Made by a program: the position numbers and the translations under genes. Below the pieces are notes generated by a model that was not told the origin of the DNA, ran no database searches, and saw only the letters and a program-made list of their open reading frames with translations. From Branchiostoma lanceolatum (lineage: Eukaryota; Chordata; Leptocardii; Amphioxiformes; Branchiostomatidae): a stretch of DNA of 64,000 nt. Location: assembly GCF_035083965.1 (NCBI RefSeq), contig NC_089732.1, positions 14,614,424 to 14,678,423 on the forward strand, in the 5' to 3' direction. Numbering within the stretch: position 1 is the stretch's first letter; every line of letters starts with the position of its first letter. Positions 22,101 to 31,699 of the stretch are shown piece after piece.

Positions 22101-25100
22101 AAAATATATACCATGTCAAGGGCAAAACATAATGGAAAACACCGGTATGATAGAATTGTTTCCTGCATTATCTATGTTAGTCTTATTTTGCAAAAACTGC
22201 ATTCAATTGTGTGCACATCAGATATCATAACAATATGTGCAGTTATGCTCACGACAAATATCCGGGAACACAAACATACAGACAATTGAGCAGACACGCG
22301 AAAGCATCCAAAACAGTACTTCTGTTTTCACGGAGGCAATAAAGTGTATTTTTCGGCTTTTGCTGCTATTTGCATCTCTTGCAAATGAACGAAGCAATAA
22401 GAATCACATTGTCCGACACTCACATGCATGTAGTACTAAGTTGTGCTTTGCAGCAAACCAGTCAATTATCTATAACTTACAATGTTCCCATTAGCCAAAT
22501 GCAGTGACTGGGTGTAATTGTGTTTAGTAGATAATGGTGAGATATGATCTTGTCCGGCAGAAAAAAAACATAGATAGCAGTTAGGCTTACTACACTCACT
22601 CACTCACTCACTCACTCACTCACTCACTCACTCACCCACTCACTCACTCACTCACTCACTCACTCAATCACTCACTCACTCACTCACTCACTCACTCAGT
22701 GAATATCTTTCTAACATTTTCCCTTACCATTCTATGTAACTTCAAAGTGGCAATTTAAAAAAAGAGAGTTAACCACTCCTTTTAATCAAGTCAAGTAAAG
22801 AGACAGCACACTAAGACATATTAGAACGATATATATAATAACTAGAGGATTACTGCGAACAAGAATCAAACACGTTTTAATTAGAACATGTTTATAGTTT
22901 CTCCAAGATCAGCTCGTAATGAGTAAGCCTGCACCACGAGATGATGATAAGTTTCTTCCAGTTTACGGATTTTTAAAGATATGTGTTGATATTTTTGTCT
23001 GAAAACGGTTTTTTTTATAGTGTCTCCAGATATTACCCCAACACCGCTTCATGTAGTAGCCACATCATCAGACTCACCAGAAATAGGTTTGTATTAGGTT
23101 TAATTTCTTAGACTTAGATGATTCCTGGAAGTATTTCATGTCCAATATTATATTTCGAACAAAGATTATGGAAAGAACATCGTAAGCAGAATAATCTATT
23201 ACAGTTGCAACATGTTGGTCTTGTTTCATAAAATGTATTCGTGTGTGAGATTCATATTATTTGGCAGAATTCTATTTTAATCTTTTATCACTATTGTGGC
23301 AAAACTCCTGTCCGATTATGTTACCGTAGTAAACAAAAAAAACTAGTTTCACTCGCTTTTTGTCGATCATACCTGTAAGAGGTAGGCACAAAGGCTTCGA
23401 AGAAGGATGGTTAACTGTAAGAGTACTGCGAGCAAAAAACAAAACACTTGTTAAATAAAGCTTAATGTTTATAGTCTCTTCAATAGTAAACTGGAGCCTG
23501 TAAATGGAGGGTTCTTCTTGTGCTTACACCATAAGATAATTACGAGGAGAGTCTTCCAGTTTACGAATTTTTGTGTTTATATTTATGTCTGAAAACAATG
23601 AGCTTTGGTTTCTTTTAGTGTCTTTAGGTAGTACCCCGACACCACTTTATGTATTAGCCATATCATCAGACCAACCAGAAAGAGGTAAGTATTTTTTTTA
23701 GTTCCTTTGAAGTTTCCTGGAAGTACTTTATGTCGTATACTATAATACGCAGAAAGATATCAGACGGAGAACTAAAACTATAGGTATAACTGATATTTAT
23801 TCATTTATCTTTACAAAACATAATGTTTTCTTTCAGTGTCTTCAACCATTACCCCAACATTGGTTCATGCAGTAGTCGAATCATCAGTCACACCAGAAAG
23901 AGGTTTGCATTTTGTTTTAAATTAGTTTCTGATATCAGTCAGTCGGTGTACGGAACTGTTGTCAATCGGTAAGTTCATCTGTAACTTTACTTTAACTATT
24001 TGAGCAAGCTGAACAAGTGAAAATTCGACTAATTATGACAAATAGCAGTCTTATTGCGCTCTCTATATTCTTTTATTGATATCGCAAGTTGATAGGGAAA
24101 CTACAGCCCTAGCAAGTTTGTTCAGGTTGTCGTATGAATTTAAGGTCCACCGAGAAGGGGCTGTGCGAGCAACCTGCATGAAGGAGCTCTGTAGAGCTCT
24201 TCCATGGAGGTTGCACGCACAGCCCCTATTGGGTCCACCACAACCACCAAATAGTCTAATTGATGATGTATGAATTTCAGGCCCATCGAACACAACGGTC
24301 GGCCCATCCTATAACAGGACAACCCTTATCGCCATAATTACAACGGCCTCTGCGGTTGTTCTGCTCGGAATCGTTGCTGCCGCCGTGATATACTATTGCC
24401 GGTGAGTGATGAGACTAATATAATTACCATTTTCAAGACTTATTCACGGCAATCGTTTTCAATACGATGATTCTTCATTGTCTTTATAATGATTGCCGTG
24501 ACACATTTGCCAACAAGAGCCGTAAAATTATAATCAATCATAATCTATAGATTATTGTACATTACAAACATTTCTAAACTGATATTTTTGTTGCCAATGC
24601 ATTCGTGAAATCCACAATTGTATCAATGAAGGACTGTATTGTGATACAGTATCCCTTTCAAAAGAAGAACACACAATTTATTTAATAATGGTCAGTTCAA
24701 CTGGAAACACTGTCTACAGATTAAGTAAACACTATGCAAACCGATACTCATACAGCGTTTGTTCATCGAAACGCAATTGGTGACATTAAACTGTAACAGC
24801 AATTGCATCGATGATACTTTCCTTAATGTCATTAACAATATTATTTCAAAACCTTAAATATAGAAGGAAGAACGCCCATAGGCAGACTGCTAATAGAGGT
24901 CTTGCATTGACCAACATCGAAGATAACGTTGAACCAAGCGGTAGTGGAACTCGAAATGGGGCATACGCAACGGTGGATGATGTCGAGAAGGTTGGTAAAA
25001 TATCTTCAATCAAATGTCTCAATTTTAATTTAATTTGAAATTAACTGGCACACCCACAATGTATTATGTGCGTCTCGCCCTCCTTCTCCTTCTTCTCCTT

Positions 25101-25194
<94 letters not shown>

Positions 25195-25755
25195 TATATA
25201 ATGTATGTATGTATGCATATATAATATATTCTGTCCCCAAGGATTGCAGGCGTTTATCACAACTAGAGACTGTTCACGACGTCAAGAAATTCCTTGAAGC
25301 TCATGGTTTGAAAGAGCTTTCAGCAAAATTTGAAGGTGAGTCTTCATCATCATACCACTGTACATTACCTGTACCACAAAAATCTTAACACAAACATTTT
25401 CCAGTAACCCGAGTGTTACTTAGTATACCTGCGTTGTAGGGAGACAATGTCATATTTTATTTCCATTATGGCGTTAATAAGAATATGAAATTGACAATTG
25501 CAATTACTATATATGTAGAACATGACGTTGACGGGAGAGCGCTGCGTGGCATGAACGACGCCATCCTGAAGGACGTGATACCAAAGGCCGGGCCTAGAGC
25601 AAGACTGACGGCGCTGCTTATGGAGCTGAAGACTTCAGCCAAGCCGGTAATTATGCCAATTGATTTCCAAAAACAATGTATCATTGATTCCTACCTATCC
25701 TTTAGATTTTAACGAATGAATTTTTGTGTGTGTGTGTGTGTGTCTGTGTGTGTGT

Positions 25756-25794
<39 letters not shown>

Positions 25795-28700
25795 TGTGTG
25801 TGTGTGTGATAAATGCTTCTAGTCCAAGGTTGTCATTACGCATGGGTGGTAACTATAGAGAAACTAAAAATTGATTGAAGTAAAGTTAACGGAATGATAT
25901 AATTTAAGACTTAGAATAGATATGAAAATAGATATTTAAATAATAATCAATCATATTGAATTCTCTTCCAAAATTTGTGAATAAAAATTGTCTACTTACA
26001 GGCGTTACAAATATATAATCGTTCGTGAACAGCATCAGCAAGGTGAAATCTTTGGTTTGTAGTTGCAATTGCATTGCATAGTATTCAAACATATGTGTGG
26101 CTATTTCATAAATAACGAAACTAAAGCTTGGATCTCCGTTCAAAGAACCAACCAGATGTTCCAACCTCTACCCTCAACTACTGGGAAATCCCTCAAGCGA
26201 ACTTGAAGCTTGGAAGGTGGCTTGGCAGGGGCCAGTTCGGCGAAGTGCGACTTGGTGAAGTTCGGAATCGCGGAGTGACTAAAGCTGTCGCTGTAAAAAC
26301 ACTTAAAGGTTGGTTTTACCCTTAGCTCTTCGTCTTGACGGTAATAATCCTGTATATGCTGTAAAAGGGGAAATATACACGGGATGTAATTTTCGCGTTT
26401 TAAGTTCGCGGTTAACGTTGAAACAAGGGGGGTATGCGTGCAGAAGACAGAGATGGGTGTTCGCAGTGAAGACTTCACTACAAATCCACGAACATAAAAC
26501 TAACGCGAACATTTCCCATTTTTATAGTACATTCTGTATCTAGATCAGTTCCTGGTGTTGCTACATTCAAGTGAATAACAGTGCGTTGCCGGTACCGTTG
26601 CAACGTGCAGAATGAGATATAGGCAGTATAACATGTAGGTGGTGGTTCTCTCTCAAGATTTGAAGACCTCATTGTTGTATGCATATCAAACCTAAAACCT
26701 TTCAATCATACTATTTAATTGCAATCTCTGTGACTGTGTAGTTACATTGAGATAGAATATAATATATTGTTTAACATTTTACGTTGTATATTTGAATACA
26801 GACTCTGCGTCAGGCAGTGACAAAAGGGACCTCCTGGGAGAACTGGACATCCTGGTTACTGTCGGCCATCATGAGAACATAATCTCCCTAGTTGGAGCAT
26901 GCACAACAGGCGGTGAGTTTGTCAATATTGCTGGATTTGGTATCTGAAAATCTGCAATAATAAAAAAAAATCTTGTCAGCATTTTCTCAAGCTGAATAAA
27001 AAATACTCTTTTGACACAAGAGATTTATTCCACCGACGTTTTGGTGACCATCTGTCACCTTCTTCAATGCAATTCTGGCTGGTTCACATAGCAATGCAGC
27101 ACAAGTGCATTCCCAAACGCAAATTACTTACATTATGTACAATCACAGGGGATGACATCACCATGCAGTAACAAACGTACAGAAGCGTAACTAATTATAA
27201 ATTCTGGAATACGTTGGATTAGAATGCATTTGATCGTACCTGGTACTCAAAAACATTGCAGTTTGTCAGTTTACTAAATACTATCATACATTTTCGGTAC
27301 AGTCATGCTAATTGTAGTTTTTTGTGTTTTATTGCACACTTTGATAGGCCATCTTTGCATCGTGGTTGAATACGCCCCTAACGGATGCCTTAAAGACTGG
27401 TTGACCTCCAAGTCTGATGAGCTCAACGCATCTTCTGAGTATCAGAATCAGCCGGTGTCTCTTTCCATCGTCCCCATGGAACAACTCATCCAATTTGGCA
27501 TTGATGTGGCCAATGGTATGAGTCATTTAGCAGCTATGACGGTACGTCATCGTCAGCTAAATTCAGTTTCGTTGGTATCCATCTAGCTTCAGGTACCATT
27601 GGAAGCGTACGTCAGGCTAAAACTGGTGTATTTTTAGGTTGAGGACTATACTAGTCGGTACTCTTTATCGTCCTGAAAGTCTATAGGTATCTATTGAATT
27701 TAAGCTAGCAATTAATGCTTGCTTCACGCCAGCTCAAAATGATATTTGAAACGATATCAAAACGATATGTTTAAGCTTACAATGACTTCTATCATTTCAG
27801 TGCGTGCATCGTGATCTAGCAGCGAGGAATGTACTTCTTGGAGAGAACCTCGAGGCCAAGATATCTGACTTTGGACTCTCGCGGGACATATACGAGAGTA
27901 GCGAATACGTCAAAAGCACCAAGGTGAGGGCACAGGCCGTAAAAACAAGTTACAACACTGAGTATTACTAAGTAAATGTGCTTTTGGTTAAGGGAGATTT
28001 TCATACCAATTTGTCTTTAAGTTAGTCTATGTCACTTATGATATATTATTATATATAAACATATGATACATCATATGTATTTAGAGAGAGAGGGGGAGAG
28101 ATAGAGGGGGAGAGAGTGATGGCATGGGGAGAGGGGGAGAGGGAGAGACAGAGAGAGGGGGAGAGGAAGAGAGAGAGAGAGAGCGGGGAGAGGGAGATAG
28201 TATTTCTTTTTAGCTTTCAACAGGTCAAACCAAAAAGCAACCTTTGTCATTTCAGAGCAAGTTACCATTGCGTTGGATGGCATATGAATCCCTGTTCTAC
28301 AACGTGTACACATCTCAGAGTGACGTGTGAGTACCACGACATGTTCTAATACAAACATTTATTTATTTAACTATTTACGCCGAATGGTCTAATGTTTTAA
28401 GAATACGGATCTCGTTCATTGCACCTTATTGTCGCCCTCCCTACAATATTTATTTTTATCATTTCCACTTATTCATTGATGGCCGTTACGTGCGCAAAGA
28501 ATATTATGTTTGCACCAGTGATTTAAGTTTTACACAATGAAGTTGAAACCGATTCAGACAATGTATCTGATTAAATCGTTACGTTCATGAATGAATTGCT
28601 TAGAATAGTCATTTGTATCAGGAGGCTTGTCTTGTCTATTTCATATTTGTAAGCTTGACATCCAACTATTTACCATAGAAACAGTTTGGAATTAATTAAC

Positions 28701-31197
28701 TTATTAGACTTATGAAAGGCGCTTTATGACCAATATTTACTTCTATAATCTTGCTTTACTTATTATTTTGATTATTGTAACGCATTGCTTCGTTTTATTG
28801 TACTTGTACTTGTATTTGTCTCACAAAGTTTATTTCTCTCTTTCACCTCGATCTCTTTTGTGCTGCACAGGTGGTCATTCGGAGTCCTTCTGTGGGAGAT
28901 TATGACTATTGGTAAGTCAGGCTATGCTCTTTCTCTGAAGTAGGTCGCCGAGATCAATGTTCAGAATGTTCACTCGCAAAGTTACACAGTAGACGACCTT
29001 CATGAGCAAACTTATGCTAGGGTCACATTTTCCAACCCGGGGCCCGGCCGGGCAGCTTGTGGGAACTATGACATAGAAGACAACAAAACACACCAAACTT
29101 TTAAAAATGATTCCTTACCATACGTTATGTATATTCTTGATATGCAGCTTTTATTCTTTGGTTTCTCAAACAGCCCGGTCGGACTCAGGGTTGGAAACCT
29201 AGCAATACTGGGGCCTGGTTGTATTTCAACAGTTCCTCTTTAATGGGTGCTCTGGAGAAAACTAACACTACCAATTGTAAATACCTCTATAGGATTACCG
29301 ATTAGGTTGTTGTATCGACCTTTCAGCAATTCTGTCCTTCCTCCAGGAAAACAACCCTACAAGGGGATGAACGGGAAGAGGATGATCGACATGATCAAAG
29401 ATGGCGGCAGGCTGGAGAAGCCCACACTTTGTCCGGAGGATGTGTAAATAAAAAAAATCAAGATATCAATTTTTGGATCGTATTCTTAAGGACCTTCGCA
29501 AAGTTATTTTGTCTCATTACAATGTTGTTGTTTTTTTAATTCTTTTACTCAATGATTAATAAATGATACACAAACTAAAACTAAAAAGCCAAGATGGCAA
29601 TACATAAGATAATAGAAAAAAAAACTAAAGAGAAGAAGCCTCCCAATGCTCCCATAATCAAGCAATACAATTGGTCGTGCCAACAATATCAATGTCATAT
29701 TTACAAGATTAGTGTAAAAGCAAACGAAAGTATGATAAACATCATGTTCCCCACTTACTCCGATGCTTAATTCTCCAATGTTGTTAGTAACTATGGAAAT
29801 CATTTGATTTGAATCATATAAGACTAAAAATGTCCACTTTTACATGACGTGCATATTTCACAAATATGAAATCTATATCATTTGTAAATGAGTTTTGGCA
29901 GCCTTTGCTCATTGTAGACTTGGAAATGAGTCTGTTATCAGTATAATCTATATGAATTCATTATCCTCTAATTTCAAATCACATGCGTTGCAAAGATAGG
30001 TTTTTAGGAAGCTATCGTGCAATTTCCTCATTAATGAGGCAAACTATGTAAATCACATCATATACGTGTAAGTTTGATGATATTCACCTTCATCTCACAT
30101 GTGTCACAAGTATAAACATTGCACTTTTCACCACTAAAGTTGTATGCAGCCCTCATGCAGATTATATTACGATTTGAATCATGTATGAGTATGAAGTTCC
30201 TGTCATTTGGCACAATTCAACTTAAGATTTCTCTGATGTACTATTCCAAAGCTGAAAACACAAATCACAATACTAAAAACCGCTAGATCATCTGATCAAG
30301 ATGCATCATTTATAATGACATGTTGTTCTGAAACAAGTTTTAACTGTAATTTCCAACACAAGAATTGGACTTACCTAAATTTTCGACTTAACGGCACCAG
30401 TCAATGTGTGAGCAATCCAGATAGCATAACGTGACGTCCCCCCAGCAGTGAATTGCTCACTCCTTGGCAAAGACTGGTGTTGTACAGTCGAATATTTGGG
30501 TAAGTCCAATTCTTGTGTTGGAAATTACAGTTAAATCTTGTTTCAGAATGATTTTTACCAACACAGATGAACTTTCAAGCTAAGAATGACATGTTGTATT
30601 GCAGTTGGACAAATTCAATTATATTTTCAACTAGCTCGTTTGCTCATTTCCCATCTATTTTGTCTTTATTTAGGTTATCTATCAAAACTCACGGTTTTTG
30701 GTATATTAATACAGACAGTATGTATCATATTTTTTTTCTTAACCCATTCAGATACGCTATAATGGTGACGTGCTGGGACACCTTACCTGAAGACAGGCCG
30801 AGCTTTCCTCAGCTGAAAGCGCGTCTAGACAGGACACTGCAGGATTTCAAGGTGATCACAGCAAACATATAAAAGATTGTAATTTTGTGATTAGAGAACA
30901 TAATGATACTAAAAATTAGCCCAATTTGAATCATGTAAAACCTAAGATAGTCATTTTGTTGTAGTGAATAGTTTTATTTCATACTTATGTCTTGTTCTAT
31001 GTTTACTGTTGTTGCCATACTTTGTACCTGCTACAATAGTCGCGTAATAAAGTTCTAAAGTTCTTTAAAAGCGGTTATTCCTTTTGGCACAACCGATTGA
31101 TAGGTTGTGTCATTTTAATTACATATCATATCCACTTGTACTTATTTATTCATTTCCTTTCTTCCCATTGCAGCCTTATACAGCACTGCTGAAATAG
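16063..31197 (+). CDS. Receptor tyrosine kinase: sushi/FN3 ectodomain, TM, SAM, kinase
   Basis: Twenty-two exons: 16063-16117, 17347-17580, 17920-18216, 18911-19147, 20648-20713, 21548-21787, 23021-23086, 23619-23684, 23837-23902, 24281-24401, 24864-24990, 25242-25335, 25519-25646, 26146-26308, 26802-26912, 27348-27541, 27801-27923, 28256-28326, 28871-28911, 29347-29443, 30752-30851, 31174-31197. They total 2721 nt, 906 residues plus stop, with no frame break. Domain order: signal peptide, EGF-like/sushi, FN3, EGF-like/sushi, stalk, EGF-like/sushi, three stalk cassettes, TM (about residues 458-479), juxtamembrane tail, SAM (about 526-599), kinase (about 600-906). It should be a cell-surface receptor that phosphorylates tyrosines on ligand binding; the ligand is unknown. 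Intron 1 starts with a GC donor. The phosphatase gene with the same ectodomain plan lies head to head. Alternative splicing of the symmetric ectodomain cassettes is possible. Confidence 0.88.
18420..18790. repeat. Dispersed repeat family P, copy 3
   Basis: Shares ACACGTCAAATGTAAAATAA, CAAGGCTTTGTTTACATC, AAGGCCACACTGACTTAATT and CAAACCCTGTCAAACATCGA with the copies at 13400 and 14600. It ends with a second GTTTACATC block. It lies in an intron of the kinase gene. Confidence 0.6.
19263..20355. mobile_element. TIR DNA element, about 1.1 kb, non-autonomous
   Basis: A 23-nt terminal inverted repeat is seen: left at 19263-19285 begins TAACGTTGGGTAACCTAAAT, and its exact inverse ends at 20355 (...ATTTAGGTTACCCAACGTTA). 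The similarity extends into CGGGATTTTT / AAAAATCCCG blocks. No transposase frame is visible inside. It lies in the intron after the second sushi exon of the kinase gene. Confidence 0.78.
20648..20713 (+). other. Stalk cassette 1 of the kinase
   Basis: 66 nt, phase 1-1, encoding [20 protein letters not shown] then EG. It is homologous to the phosphatase stalk exon at 11894-11959, including the GTTTGTATTTGG donor sequence. Confidence 0.75.
22593..22698. repeat. (CTCA)n microsatellite at a decayed sushi cassette
   Basis: About 26 units of ACTC. It is followed by CTTTCTAACATTTTCCCTTA and ATGTAACTTCAAAG, the intron signature that precedes the real sushi exons, but no sushi exon follows. Confidence 0.65.
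23021..23902 (+). other. Stalk cassettes 2-4 of the kinase (23021-23086, 23619-23684, 23837-23902)
   Basis: Three further 66-nt phase 1-1 exons with the pattern V-S-x-x-x-T-P-T-x-x-x-V, ending PE(R/I). Each has a T-rich acceptor and the first two share several hundred bases of related intron, so the block is a tandem intron-exon duplication. The products are Ser/Thr/Pro-rich spacers of 22 residues each. Individual inclusion in the mRNA cannot be proved from sequence. Confidence 0.68.
24145..24240. repeat. Near-perfect intronic hairpin with almost no loop
   Basis: AGGGGCTGTGCGAGCAACCT (24155 on) is mirrored by AGGTTGCACGCACAGCCCCT (ending about 24227). The stem continues to AGGAGCTCT/AGAGCTCTT around a 2-nt loop. 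It lies about 40 nt upstream of the TM exon acceptor of the kinase gene. Confidence 0.75.
24281..25646 (+). other. TM, juxtamembrane and SAM-domain exons of the kinase
   Basis: 24281-24401 encodes [14 protein letters not shown] with two N-glycosylation sequons (NTT, NRT), then the TM helix [20 protein letters not shown] and YYCR. 24864-24990 encodes the tail [12 protein letters not shown]...[11 protein letters not shown]. 25242-25335 and 25519-25646 encode a SAM-like fold: [61 protein letters not shown]. The five-helix pattern, the D-x-x-x-L/DG-x-x-L core and the (I)PKAGPR-x-RL end all match SAM. SAM is a protein-interaction and oligomerisation domain. In Eph receptors it follows the kinase; here it precedes it. 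Confidence 0.78.
25103..25200. repeat. (CT)n(TA)n microsatellite
   Basis: About 40 nt of CT then about 50 nt of TA, immediately upstream of the first SAM exon. Confidence 0.9.
25723..25808. repeat. (TG)n microsatellite
   Basis: About 85 nt of TG with a few TC/GA interruptions, in the intron after the second SAM exon. Confidence 0.9.
27006..27180. repeat. Dispersed repeat family Q, copy 1
   Basis: Contains AGAGATTTATTCCACCGACG, TTTTGGTGACCATCTGTCAC, CTTCTTCAATGCAATTCTGG and CAGGGGATGACATCA. Copies are at 62236-62440 and 63150-63330. Here it sits in an intron within the kinase domain. Confidence 0.75.
28082..28198. repeat. GA-rich low-complexity repeat
   Basis: About 115 nt of (GAGA)/(GGGGA) units shortly before the [11 protein letters not shown] kinase exon. 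Confidence 0.9.
30326..30548. repeat. Intronic foldback element (MITE-like), about 220 bp
   Basis: The left arm TTCTGAAACAAGTTTTAACT...TTGGACTTACC (30326-30374) is nearly the reverse complement of GGTAAGTCCAATTCTTGTGT...TTGTTTCAGAA (about 30499-30548). Inner blocks CACCAGTC...GAGCAAT and ATTGCTCAC...GACTGGTG are also inverted, so almost the whole element folds back. Confidence 0.8.
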
Positions 31198-31545
31198 ACA
31201 CAACAGGGTGCCACTACGCATGCTTACTTTGATTTCACGTTAACAATAATGGCTGGCCTGAAACTTGACTTCATGGTGAAATCATGATTATCAGCTTCTA
31301 TATAGCCTCTATATCTAATGAACTATAAGATATAGAAGCTATCTAAACATGGTATCTAATGAATAAACCCCATTAGGGTAACGATTTTTCCCAATTGATT
31401 ATGCACAGGTCGGTGTAAGATGTACAGATAGTTCGCTTTGTCGTGGAGTATTTTTCTAAGGGAATAGAAACATGTCAAGTAAGTTAGTAATAAGTTACCT
31501 TTAAAGTGACGAATATTTGAGTTTTCCGTATTGTCGCATTGTGTA

Positions 31546-31551
31546 AATAAA
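31546..31551 (+). terminator. Polyadenylation signal candidate, kinase gene
   Basis: AATAAA 349 nt after the stop at 31197. An earlier AATAAA at 31046-31051 would serve a form that reads through the 30852 donor and ends in VITANI. Confidence 0.45.
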
Positions 31552-31699
31552 TCAATATTGTCAAATGAGGTATTGCTGTTTCATCCATGTACTTCGGGAA
31601 CACGTTGGGAAGTAGATGAGGGAAAAGAAATTCGGGAATAAGAGTGTTTAATTACCCGGCATATACTAAGTGCGTAGTTCTAGAGCCATTAATGACAAT

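Larger units (their letters stand above)
26146..31197 (+). other. Tyrosine kinase catalytic domain (nine exons)
   Basis: Residues about 600-906. Gly loop LGRGQFGEV (625-633), VAVK with Lys650, helix-C Glu in LLGELDIL, hinge [10 protein letters not shown], catalytic loop HRDLAARN (Asp760), DFG (778-780), activation segment [13 protein letters not shown] with Tyr786 and Tyr791, [23 protein letters not shown], and [12 protein letters not shown] are all intact, so it should be active. By eye it is nearest to the Ret/FGFR/Tie group. A 29-residue insert-like segment ([15 protein letters not shown]...) follows the hinge, where those receptors carry the kinase insert. The C-terminal tail is very short (FKPYTALLK), keeping one tyrosine. 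Confidence 0.92.

Noticed and set aside
30852..30872. Kinase ending in VITANI by reading through the donor at 30852
   Set aside because: Not excluded as an isoform, but a good acceptor (TTCCCATTGCAG) leads in phase to PYTALLK and stop at 31174-31197. The splice model is preferred.
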